From assembly GCA_009602725.1 (NCBI GenBank), contig WELB01000066.1:204170-220286 (forward strand): a stretch of 16,117 nucleotides of DNA, in the 5' to 3' direction. The notes under the pieces are model-generated. The model did not search any database, had not been told where the DNA came from, and saw only the letters and a program-made list of their open reading frames with translations. This DNA comes from Spirogloea muscicola (Eukaryota > Streptophyta > Zygnematophyceae > Spirogloeales > Spirogloeaceae). The position numbers and the translations under genes were made by a program. Positions 9,453-16,117 of the stretch are shown one piece after another. Each line of letters starts with the position of its first letter. The first letter of the stretch is position 1.

Positions 9453-9740
9453 AGAAAGTGCTCGCCCATTGAGAATAGGGGCTGGAACAACCAGCCCGAA
9501 AACGAATGAACAGAGTACGAGAAGGGGGCCAGGGGAAGCGCTAAGTAACAGAAACAAAGCTGCTACGAGACACTCAATACCCCCGTGTCAGCAGTAGGAA
9601 GTCAGATGAGCTGAGGGGAGGAAGAGCGACCCCGCTGCGCAAGCCAGAGGCTGCTGCAAGGGCGCGACCAGCGCGGCGGTGCAAAGCAAGCGCTTGGGAG
9701 CGCTGCAGGGACATAGACAGTCGCATACGGTAGCAGGACA
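9453..9740 (-). pseudogene. Subfamily A retrotransposon, 5'-truncated copy (C-terminus plus 3' UTR)
   Basis: From about 9735 down to the stop at 9574 the minus strand encodes CYRMRLSMSLQRS, HRRAGRALAAASG and SSDFLLLTRGY, aligning with the last 53 residues of the long copy. The 3' UTR (9573-9453) has the A-type order: GCTGCTTTGTTTCTG, TTAGCGCTTCCCCTGG, then CATTCGTTTTCGGGCTGG, a perfect 7-bp stem (9479-9485 with 9491-9497, 5-nt loop), then CAATGGGCGAGCACTTTCT. Upstream of 9740 the similarity decays through probable frameshifts, so most of the protein is missing. Confidence 0.8.
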
Positions 9741-9829
9741 CCAGACCCAAAGGCACCGAGCCACCGGGAAGGGCAGCACCCCGCCGAGTGGTCCTTGTAC
9801 TTGTGAGAAGAGCGCCGGGGCTGGACCGG

Positions 9830-9945
9830 CTCTGGAAGAAGTGGCACTCCTAGTGGGGGCAAGGGGCTGTGAAAAGCCAGCCCGAAAAGAATTAACAAAG
9901 GTTCGAATGAGCCATAAACGCTTAGCAGCTACGAAGGGGCCTAAA
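9830..9945 (-). repeat. Subfamily A tail fragment
   Basis: The minus strand reads CGTAGCTGCTAAGCG, then TTAATTCTTTTCGGGCTGGC and a stem-loop of 6 bp (GGGCTG at 9864-9869 with CAGCCC at 9878-9883 on the plus strand, 8-nt loop), then a diverged end. No coding remnant is attached. Confidence 0.65.
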
Positions 9946-9960
9946 GAAGAGAGAGGGCGC

Positions 9961-10036
9961 GCGGAGCGAATCGAATTTTGATGATTGATATCATACTCGG
10001 TATGTCAGTTGGCCTTTTGGACGTGGTCTTCATAAG
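9961..10036. other. Short unassigned spacer
   Basis: Between the two tail blocks lies about 75 bp with no similarity to the recognised repeats and no coding signal. Confidence 0.3.
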
Positions 10037-10137
10037 GAAGTGCTCGCCCATAGAGAAAAGTGGCTGGCAAAGCCAGCCCAAAAAGAATGGACAAAATCCA
10101 AGCCAAAGAAAAAGGTGCCGAGAAAGAACTACACTAC
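10037..10137 (-). repeat. Second tandem subfamily A tail attached to the long copy
   Basis: Directly past the 3' end of the long copy, the minus strand repeats the A tail: CTTGGATTTTGTCCATTC, TTTTTGGGCTGGC, a very tight hairpin (GGCTGGC at 10072-10078, 3-nt loop AAA, GCCAGCC at 10082-10088), then CTATGGGCGAGCACTTCC. It is in the same orientation as the tail at 10141-10260, so the two form a head-to-tail pair of about 100-bp units. Confidence 0.75.
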
Positions 10138-10140
10138 AGG

Positions 10141-12190
10141 AGAAAGAGCTCGCCCATTGAGGGTAGGGGCTGGAACAGCTAGCCCAAAAAAGAATGGACA
10201 AAGTACGAGAAGGGAGCCAGGGGAAGCGCTAAGAAAAACAAGCACAAGAAGAAACAAAGCAGCTACGAATGACTCAGTAATTCCTGCTGAGCAGCCGCAG
10301 ATCAGAGAGGCTAGGGTCCTGGAAGTGGGTCCCCTGGACAGAGCCAGAGGCAGCAGCGAGGGCTCTCCCGGCACGAAGGTGCAGCGCACGGGCCATGGAC
10401 CTCTGCAGCGAGACGGCCAAGCGCATGCGATACACTTGCGCCAGCGACCCGGCTGCAGGAAAGTCTACCGGCTCACCATGGAAGCGACGGGCGATTGCGT
10501 GGCGGGCGAGCTGGTTAAGTAGCTCAAGCCACCGAGCGCCCAGTACCCCATGGATGTCAATTGCCAACGGGAAGAACTCGTCTTCCGGCGGATGGTCGGC
10601 GTACTTGATCTCTTTTGCCCGAGCGGCGCAGGCGACTGCATACGTAGCCTTGGTGGCAGACTGGGCTGGGTGGGAGCTGTCGAATGCGTCGGTAGTCACC
10701 ACGTCCAGAAGCAGACGTGGCCCGCCGGCCTGTGGGGTGGCCACCAGGTCGACGCGACGAGCGTGGAGACCGTTGGCCCTTTCCTGGAGCGGCATGACGC
10801 CGGAGTGCTCCGCTGCCACCGCGAAGCCAGCCTCCACCAGGATGCCGTGCATCGCGTCCCGGAGGCGGTCGTGGGCCGCCGTCCTCTTGCCGCCGTGGGA
10901 ACAGCGCAGGACGTGAGCAGCCAGCTCGCCAGGCTCGGCCCCTCGCTCGCCACACTGGCATTGACGCACGCCCTGGAGGCATGGAGGCGGCAGCCCCAGG
11001 AGCCGGTGGACGGCAGTGCGAAACACCTCATCTGGGAGGGTCAGGGCGTCAGTGATGGGGAGTGCCTGGAGCCACGCCGCTGCCCCCGGGGGAGGAGGCC
11101 GATTGTAGTCTCGCGCGCCCGCGCAGGTCGGCCTCAGGGAGCTGCAGCACGGCGATGGTGTAGGCGGCCTTGTCGACAACGGCCGCGAAGCGCGCTTGGA
11201 CGCGCAGGTCAGCGGTGTGCGCGAGGTGCGCAAAGGAGACCGCCTGGCCTGCCATGTCGGGGTGCGCAGCGAGCAGCTCCTGGTGGGCGGTGCGAAGCGC
11301 CACCTGGAACGGCAGCGCGCCCTTGTCCACCTCCACCACCGCCTGCTCCAGTGCACGCCGGCCATGGACCATGAAGCGCTGAGCCACGGAGGCGGCAGTC
11401 TGCGACCAGCTGCCGAGGTATGCAGCCCGGCATGAGCGGACGAGCGGGCGCAGGCCGAGACCCCCGTGGCTGATGGGTAGCGCCGCCTGGTGGATAGCGG
11501 CTGGCGACTGGGGGAAGCCCTGGTGGCGGACCAGGGCCGCCAAGCTCGCCACCATGCCCGCGTTGAAAGCCTCGTACGCCGCCAGTGCCTCTGGGGACGG
11601 CGGAGTGGCCCGCGTCAAGTACTGGGGCCGCTGCCCGATGGCCTTGGTCAGCATGGCCAACGACAGCTGCATATCTTCCAGCTCGGGGAGCCGGGCCGCG
11701 GGCTGAAGGTGCTCCGCGAGGCGGGCGCGCAGCTGCCCCTCCACGAAGGCCGGCGTGCCGATGGGGACTCCCAGGAGGGTGAAGCCGTCTGCCGGAGTCC
11801 GGCAGCCCGGGGGCAGCGCCAGGGTGGGTNGGTACCAGGGAGGGGAAGGATGCCCGGAGCTCCTCCGCAATGCTGGCGCGCTCCACAGTGTTGAAGGCAT
11901 TCTTCACGTCAACGGCCAGCACCAGCCACCCCGGGTGCTGGTCCAAGGTCGCACGAACCCCATGGACGACGGCCTCGCCCCCACTCCGCAGCCCCGCGCC
12001 GTACTGGTGTGGCGCCATGTGCACCTGCGCCGGCCCCGCATGCTGCTGCCAGAGTACGCGGCTCACCAGGCGGTACAGGACCTCCCCAATGGCAATGGGC
12101 CTGACTCCCCCGCTCGGCTTGTCGAGGGGCGAGCAGCGTGCTGGTGCACAGTACGCCGCGGATGCTGGCCGGCACAAGAAGAAAGGCTCT
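10141..12190 (-). pseudogene. RLE-type non-LTR retrotransposon (subfamily A), 5'-truncated with a gap in RT
   Basis: Minus strand, three reading frames in succession. Frame 1 (about 12190-11832) has the RT fingers LDKPSGGVRPIAIGEVLYRL and motif A (LVLAVDVKNAFNTV, Asp at about 11910). It stops at an N (11830), and motifs B and C (the YxDD box) are absent. Frame 2 (about 11829-11100) resumes with DGFTLLGVPIG, the thumb region and LPISHGGLGLRPLVRSCRAA. Frame 3 (about 11086-10274) holds a zinc knuckle (CQCGE...HVLRC, 10960-10901) and an R2-like restriction endonuclease: ARRVDLVAT (Asp about 10753), LLLDVVTTDAF (Asp about 10705), KEIKY (10615-10601), then RMRLAVSLQRS and SDLRLLSRNY. The 3' UTR (10273-10141) ends in the A tail. 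The frameshift near 11100 and the missing palm core make it inactive as assembled. Such elements normally cut a target and prime reverse transcription from their 3' end. Whether an APE domain existed cannot be seen, because the 5' end is missing. Confidence 0.88.
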
Positions 12191-12237
12191 TGCGAGAAAA
12201 CAGCTGCTTGCAATTTCCAGGCAGAAAGCAGAACAGG

Positions 12238-12390
12238 AATGCGTGTGTATCAAGACATGGAGGGCCATGTGTTGGCAAGCACATTGACAAATGTACGTCA
12301 CCTGCTGCTAAGCTGACCCGCTCAGTAACCACGAGGCAGCACATAGAGGTCGCTAACCGATGCCCGAATACCGGACGGCAGTCCACGGGC
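12238..12390 (-). repeat. Subfamily B retrotransposon 3' end abutting the long A copy
   Basis: The minus strand encodes SGIRASVSDLYVLPRGY and a stop (TGA at 12324-12322), then the B-type UTR to ACACGCATT at about 12238. About 9 bp around the UTR hairpin are missing (CTTGCC-AACACATGGCC), which shortens the stem to four pairs. The element ends about 50 bp upstream of the point where the long A copy becomes recognisable, in the same orientation. Confidence 0.85.
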
Positions 12391-12416
12391 TTTCAATGTA
12401 CGGCAGTGGCTGTGAG

Positions 12417-12455
12417 AGAGAAAGTGCTCGCCCATTGAGAATAGGGGCTGGAGCT
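12417..12455 (-). repeat. Minimal subfamily A tail end
   Basis: Only the last ~40 bp of the A tail is present: on the minus strand CAGCCCCTATTCTCAATGGG, then CGAGCACTTTCT. It begins inside the 3' arm of the hairpin, as expected of a copy truncated almost immediately after priming. Confidence 0.7.
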
Positions 12456-12489
12456 GCTTTGTTACTGAGAGAAGTGGCTCTGCTCTCTG

Positions 12490-12889
12490 GGCGCTCGGTG
12501 GCTCGAGCTGCTCACCCGGCTCGCCCGCCACACCGTCGCCCGTCGCTTCCATGGGGAGCTGGTAGACTTTCCTGCAGCCGGGTCGCTGGCGCAAGTGTAT
12601 CGAATGCGCCTGGCCGTCTCGCTGCAGAGGTCTATGGCCCGGGCATTGCACCTTCGTGCCGGCAGAGCCCTCGCTGCTGCCTCTGGCTCTGGCCAGGGGA
12701 CCCTCTTCCACGAGCCTAGCATCTCCGACCTGCGGCTGCTTAGCAGAGGTTTCTGAGTGTTCTGTAGCTGCTTTGTTTCTCTGTGTGCTTGTTTCTCTTA
12801 GCGCTTCCCCTGGCCCCCGTCTCATACTCTGTTCATTCTTTTTTGGGCTGGCCTTTCCAGCCCCTATCCTCAATGGGCTAGCACTTTCT
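12490..12889 (+). pseudogene. Subfamily A retrotransposon, 5'-truncated copy in inverted orientation
   Basis: An open frame of 88 codons (12490-12756) encodes the element's C-terminus: GARWLELLTRLARHTVARRF, DFPAAGSLAQVYRMRLAVSL, LRAGRALAAASGSGQG, SISDLRLLSRGF, stop. It is closely similar to 10274-10540 on the other strand, with mostly silent or conservative changes. The 3' UTR (12757-12889) keeps TTAGCGCTTCCCCTGG, CATTCTTTTTTGGGCTGG, a perfect 7-bp stem (12845-12851 with 12857-12863, 5-nt loop) and CAATGGGCTAGCACTTTCT. Intact but partial coding suggests a recent, 5'-truncated insertion. Confidence 0.88.
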
Positions 12890-12904
12890 CTGCTCTCCAA
12901 TGTG

Positions 12905-12985
12905 GGCAAGCCAGCCGTGAGAAGCCAGCCCGAAAAGTATGTGAGAAACTAGCCCAGAAAATGATGAACAAGGTCCAAAGGCCCG
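12905..12985 (-). repeat. Diverged subfamily A tail fragments
   Basis: The plus strand contains GTGAGAAGCCAGCCCGAAAAG and shortly after GTGAGAAACTAGCCCAGAAAATG and ATGAACAAGGTCC, two successive reverse-oriented versions of the A tail. The left arm of the hairpin is degraded. Confidence 0.5.
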
Positions 12986-13124
12986 CAAGGCGCCAAAAGC
13001 ACACAGCGGTGCACGAGACTACAGCGAATGGGAGCTCAGGAAAGTGGGAAAGACTCCTCCAGTAATGTAGTAGCTTAAAAATCCTGAGCTAGTGGGAATA
13101 TGGCGACGTCTTTCCGCCAGCTAG

Positions 13125-13245
13125 CTACTCCGACTTGCATCTCCTGACTAGAGGTTACTGAGCGTTCCCTGGCTGATGTCTTAGTCCTAGTCGTTCGCAC
13201 TCAGGCTCCCTCAGACCTTGTCCATTCCTTTTGGGCTGGCCGCGC
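13125..13245 (+). repeat. Subfamily A-like retrotransposon 3' end
   Basis: Codons 13129-13161 read SDLHLLTRGY and stop (TGA). The UTR is diverged but ends with CCTTGTCCATTCCTTTTGGG CTGGC; the right arm of the hairpin has been replaced. No upstream coding sequence matches the element. Confidence 0.65.
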
Positions 13246-13299
13246 TTCTTCTAGAATGTGCAAGTGGCTACAGTGGAAGGCCATCGGCTATGTTGGACA

Positions 13300-13440
13300 A
13301 AGCAGCTTCTCTTCCACCCTTTTCTTTGCGGGCTGGCTTTTCACAGCCCTTTGCTTACAGCCCTTTCCCCCCTTTCAGACATTTGGCCTTCGATTGTTTC
13401 AAATCTACGAAATTTCCTTTCAGCGAGCCACATCTTCCAC
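13300..13440 (+). repeat. Subfamily A tail fragment plus a segment shared with 645-710
   Basis: GGGCTG at 13330-13335 and CAGCCC at 13344-13349 form a 6-bp stem around GCTTTTCA. The following segment (TTTGGCCTTCGATTGTTTCA, then ACGAAATTTCC and GAGCCAC) matches 645-710, so the two places share a longer composite repeat. Confidence 0.6.
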
Positions 13441-13449
13441 AGCCCTTGC

Positions 13450-13605
13450 CCCCTCGTCCGGTATTCTGCATCACTTAGCGACATCTATCTGCTGACTCGT
13501 GGTTTCTTGATTGGGCCAGCTTAGCAGCAGGTAATTTACAATTGTCAATGTGCTTGCCTTTGTACTTGGCCACACAGGCCCTCCATCTCTCAATACACAC
13601 TCCAT
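13450..13605 (+). repeat. Subfamily B retrotransposon 3' end
   Basis: SDIYLLTRGF is encoded at about 13477-13506, with the stop shifted out of frame (TTC TTG A). The B-type UTR follows with CAGCTTAGCAGCAGGT, TTGTCAATGTGCTTGCC, TTGTACTTGGCC-ACACA-GGCC (stem shortened to four pairs, 13568-13580) and CTCCATCTCTCAATACACAC. The terminal bases are altered. Confidence 0.75.
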
Positions 13606-13639
13606 TTCTCTAAGAGAGCCACTTCTACTTCTGCCTGGG

Positions 13640-13740
13640 GGGCACTTGCAAAGAAGCTATTTCCAAATGGGGCGATGGCTGTGAGAGGCCAGCCTAGACC
13701 CTTATGCAAGCACTCGCATAAACGAGTGAATAAGGTCCGG
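13640..13740 (-). repeat. Subfamily A tail fragment
   Basis: GGCTG at 13677-13681 and CAGCC at 13690-13694 enclose TGAGAGGC; on the minus strand this is the tail hairpin. GAATAAGGTCCGGAGGCGCC follows, corresponding to the diverged 5' part of the tail. Confidence 0.55.
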
Positions 13741-13844
13741 AGGCGCCGCAGGCACGCGCAGACACGAAGCTATGCAAGTGGCTCCTACAAATGCTTGCTC
13801 AGAAAGCGCTACAAGGACTCCCCGGGAAATCACCCATCCCAGTT

Positions 13845-13890
13845 CTATTCTCGCCCAAGGGAGCTTACTATTCTCGCCCAAGGGAGCTTA
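13845..13890 (+). repeat. Perfect 23-bp tandem duplication
   Basis: A 23-bp unit beginning CTATTCTCGCCCAAGGGAGC occurs twice back to back (13845-13867 and 13868-13890) with no difference. The shared text TATTCTCGCCCA recalls the A tail end, so it may be a slippage product inside a tail remnant. Confidence 0.85.
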
Positions 13891-13953
13891 ACTTCGGAGT
13901 TCTGATGGGATCCAGTGTAGTGGCCCTGGTATGAACGTAGCGCTGTGTTACGT

Positions 13954-13977
13954 CAACCTTGACAATTATCAAGGTTG
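13954..13977. repeat. Short perfect inverted repeat
   Basis: CAACCTTG (13954-13961) and CAAGGTTG (13970-13977) flank an 8-nt AT-rich loop. It could fold as a hairpin. No role is evident. Confidence 0.6.
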
Positions 13978-14727
13978 GAGTAAGTAGCAGCAGGGCAAGA
14001 GGTGCTACGCTGAGACTTAAAGACGGCAGCCAGGAGGAGGTGGCTGTGGAAGGCTAGCCGCCATTGACCAGGTAAGCATGCCCAGCGAGCCTTTTCAAAG
14101 TGGCTCCTTGAAGGAAAATCATTTTCTGTGTCTCTTTCAAGACAGCCCCTTTCCGCTGCTCTAGCGCCTCCTTTCTTGTATGACCTTGCAATGGCCCTTA
14201 AAGCCCTTCCGATCTCGTTTACTCGTATTCGGCTGGCCTCTCAGAGAAATTGCTGACTGTTGGAAGATTACCAATTCTTTCCTTGGTGGCAGGCACCATC
14301 TGCCTCACGAAAAGTATTACGGCAAGTGGCTTGAGCTTGTCTTAAATGCGAGTCAGGTAATCAGGTAGAATCAGCTCTATAAAAGGGGGCGAAAGCCGTG
14401 AGAACTAGCCCACCAAACGACAGCCAGCTAGATATGCTATAAGAAGATACTGCAGAGAGAAGAAGAGCAAGCAAGACACACAGGGGGTACTGTTGTGTCC
14501 TTGCCTTGGCCCCTGTTCCTACCTTACTCTGGCTTTCCTTTCCGACTCCTACTCCTCTAGACCTTGTTCACTCGTTTGTGGACCGGCTTGTCACAGGTTT
14601 CGGCCACAGCCACCACTTCGTCCTTGGACGGGCCTTCTTCCCGGGCCTGCTTACCCCTTCTTGCCTTAAGGCCTGCGGATCACAGCGGCGGCCATAAGGT
14701 AGCCGCGGTCCGGCCCGAGCCACAAGG
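13978..14727. other. Degenerate repeat-rich stretch without a recognised gene
   Basis: Weak echoes of the A tail occur at about 14220-14240 (ATTCGGCTGGCCTCTCAGAG), 14385-14410 (AAAGCCGTGAGAACTAGCCC) and 14565-14610, none with an intact stem. The open frames at 14180-14368 and 14506-14697 lack recognisable motifs or splice signals. I see no gene. Confidence 0.35.
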
Positions 14728-15020
14728 AATGCGTGTGTATTAAGAGATGGAGGGCCAAGTGTGGCCGAGTACAAGGCAAGCACATTGATAAATGTGCGTT
14801 ACCTGCTGCTAAGCTGACCCGCTCAGTAACCACGAGTCAGCACATAGAGGTCGCTAATTGATGCCCGAATACCGGACGGCAATCGACAAGCTCTTGAGCT
14901 ACCAGCTAAGGCTCGACCAGCTTTCGGATGCAACGCATGAGCCTGAGCTCGCTGCAGACAAGCTGACACTCAACGACGCAAGAATGACAAATAGGCTGCC
15001 AGCATGCTCACCTGAGCTGG
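14728..15020 (-). pseudogene. Subfamily B retrotransposon, C-terminus plus 3' UTR
   Basis: This is the most informative B copy. On the minus strand, upstream of the stop at 14825-14823, it encodes LQRAQAHALHPKAGRALAGS and then SGIRASISDLYVLTRGY, aligning with the A C-terminus (ALHLRAGRALAAASG and SDLRLLSRNY). Further upstream HAGSLFVILASLSVSL matches AGSLAQVYRMRLAVSL after a one-base shift. The 3' UTR runs to ACACGCATT at about 14728 with the hairpin GGCCA-CACT-TGGCC (14766-14753 read on the minus strand). This shows A and B are related families of one element type. The plus-strand open frame at 14858-15130 is its shadow. Confidence 0.75.
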
Positions 15021-15183
15021 AAGCATATCCTCACGTTGGGTGTGTTGAATTCCGAAATATGGTGAATCAGGGGTTGGTAGAATCACCCATTCCGCTCATT
15101 TTGCTAACCGATAAGAGTCTCCCGAGATAAGGGAGGCTCCGGCAGATGACAGGATAGGCCCGAACAATTTTGTGGCTCTGAGT

Positions 15184-15353
15184 GCGGCGAAGCGGCGCTG
15201 TGTGCGCGGCGGCTCTGTGTGCGGCGAGGCGGCGCTGTGTGCGCGGCGGCTCTGTGTGCGGCGAGACGGCACTGCGGCTCTGTGTGCGACTAGGCGGCGC
15301 TGCGTGTGCGGCGGCTCTGTGTGCGGCAAGACGTTGCTGTGTGTGCGGCCAGG
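15184..15353 (+). repeat. GC-rich minisatellite, 37-bp unit, about 4.6 copies
   Basis: Units begin GCGGCGA-GCGGCGCTG and end GGCGGCTCTGTGT: 15184-15220, 15221-15257, 15258-15285 (9 bp shorter), 15286-15322 and a partial 15323-15353. The first two differ at one base. The 37-bp period is not a multiple of three, so all frames are read in turn and produce Cys/Val/Arg-rich open frames on both strands. There are no spacers, so it is not a CRISPR array. Confidence 0.9.
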
Positions 15354-15369
15354 TGGAGCTGAGTGCTCG

Positions 15370-16117
15370 CCGGCTTACCTCTTAAGAACGGTCCCACCTT
15401 CGGTTACCATGGATGAGGTCTATGCATCCATAGATGTCAGGCTCCAACGATGCCTAGCTGACCATGATTGCTCACCCACTACTAGAGCAGTCCCCAGCAG
15501 CACTGGTGCAATGTACGCTGCCCATCCGTCTCGGTGGGCTTGGTTGTCGCCCCTTGGTCCGCTTGTGCAGACCAGCGTACCTTGGCTGCTGGGCCCAGGT
15601 GGCTTCGTCCATATCTGGACGATTCCTCCTTGGGCAACAACGTGTGTTGGCGCCTCACATCAGTACCGTGGTTCAGGGGAGTCTGCCTTTCCAAGTGACT
15701 CTCAAAGCATGCCAACAGGACCTCTTTGCTGCATACCCGCCTCTGGTAAATGAGCCTGTTAGTTTTGCTGCCTGGGCTGACGTTTCTGATGTCAAGGCTC
15801 AATCGCGGTTTACCCGTGCTGCAGACGAGCAACCACTGGAGCATCTCCGGAGTCTCCTCCAAGGAGATGCTCGAGGCCAGGCTCGGCTCCTATCTGTTTC
15901 GTCTCTGGGAGCGTCTGAGTGGCTCCGCGCTTTGCCTTTGCATGCGGGCTTGCGGATGGAGAATGCTTTGTCTTGCGATGCTATGCGCCGCCGTCTTGGC
16001 TTGCCATCCCTGTGCTTGGCAGGGGTGACCCAATGTGAATGTGGGCTTATTGAGCATGATGCATTGCTCATGGGTGACCACATGCTCAGGTGTGCCAAAG
16101 GCAGTGAGCGCACGGGC
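15370..16117 (+). pseudogene. RLE-type retrotransposon, internal part of a third diverged copy, running off the edge
   Basis: The protein aligns along its length with the long A copy but at clearly lower identity. Frame 1 (15370 to about 15470): PAYLLRTVPPSVTMDEVYAS, matching the PQYLTRATPPSPEA region. Frame 2 (about 15464-16117, no stop): SPAALVQCTLPIRLGGLGCR, RLCRPAYLGCWAQVASS, GSLPFQVTLKACQQDLFAAY, GDARGQARLLSVSS, MRRRLGLPSLCLAGVTQCEC and DHMLRCAKGSERTG, the zinc knuckle at the window edge (C-x-C...H-x3-C). One shift of the reading frame between about 15455 and 15490 is the only lesion seen. The long frame 2 lacks an early ATG other than 15464, which is internal. The RT catalytic part is missing: the minisatellite occupies its place to the left. 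The RLE and 3' end, if present, lie to the right of the window. Confidence 0.82.

Noticed and set aside
10395-12438. Long plus-strand open frames (10395-10916, 10550-11374, 11490-11894, 11755-12438)
   Set aside because: They lie opposite the retrotransposon coding frames, have compositionally biased text and no recognisable motif. They are shadows of the minus-strand RT/RLE coding sequence.
12322-12909. 195-aa minus-strand open frame
   Set aside because: It runs antisense through the inverted A copy and then into the B tail, ending at that tail's stop. Only its last residues are real element coding; the rest is a chance frame.
14858-15130. 90-aa plus-strand open frame
   Set aside because: Its first half is antisense to the subfamily B C-terminus, and the rest has no recognisable feature.
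15184-15353. CRISPR-like array
   Set aside because: The 37-bp units are directly adjacent, without spacers, in a eukaryotic context. It is a minisatellite.

Overview
The window is eukaryotic nuclear DNA. Short introns interrupt the coding sequences, one gene is an unmistakable BUD32/PRPK kinase (KEOPS complex), and much of the rest is debris of non-LTR retrotransposons. The BUD32 wording (HGDLTTSNMLL, a C-terminal RGRKR tail), alanine- and glycine-rich N-termini and the moderately high GC of the coding exons fit the green lineage, most likely an alga or streptophyte alga. That placement is an inference. There is no bacterial-style operon, CRISPR array or RNA gene that I can support.

Layout. 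Positions 1-950 hold an assembly boundary (A-tract plus N), one weak first-exon candidate, and fragments of retrotransposon 3' ends. Positions 951-9116 are a compact block of three genes: BUD32 on the minus strand (1351-3368, six exons, all splice phases consistent, 244 aa), a divergent plus-strand gene of unknown function (3491-6915, at least seven exons), and a convergent F-box/leucine-rich-repeat gene on the minus strand (7031-9116, two exons, with one apparent frameshift). Positions 9151-16117 are a nest of retrotransposon fragments in both orientations.

The retrotransposons belong to one kind: RT, then a Cys-x-Cys...His-x3-Cys zinc knuckle, then an R2-like restriction endonuclease domain (RLE), with a conserved C-terminal peptide of the form SDLxxLxRGY just before the stop. 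Two subfamilies can be told apart by their 3' UTRs. I call them A (tail with a GGGCTG/CAGCCC stem-loop) and B (tail with a GGCCA/TGGCC stem-loop and an end reading ACACGCATT). The longest A copy (minus strand, 10141-12190) lacks the RT palm core, because a single N replaces it. A second, more diverged copy runs off the right edge (plus strand, 15370-16117).

The main observations are: recurrent 3'-tail hairpins whose pairing survives sequence change; a B tail placed 35 bp upstream of the F-box gene's start codon; three independent introns that appear to use GC donors; a 122-bp bidirectional promoter interval for BUD32 and the unknown gene; and a GC-rich 37-bp minisatellite at the left end of the last retrotransposon copy.
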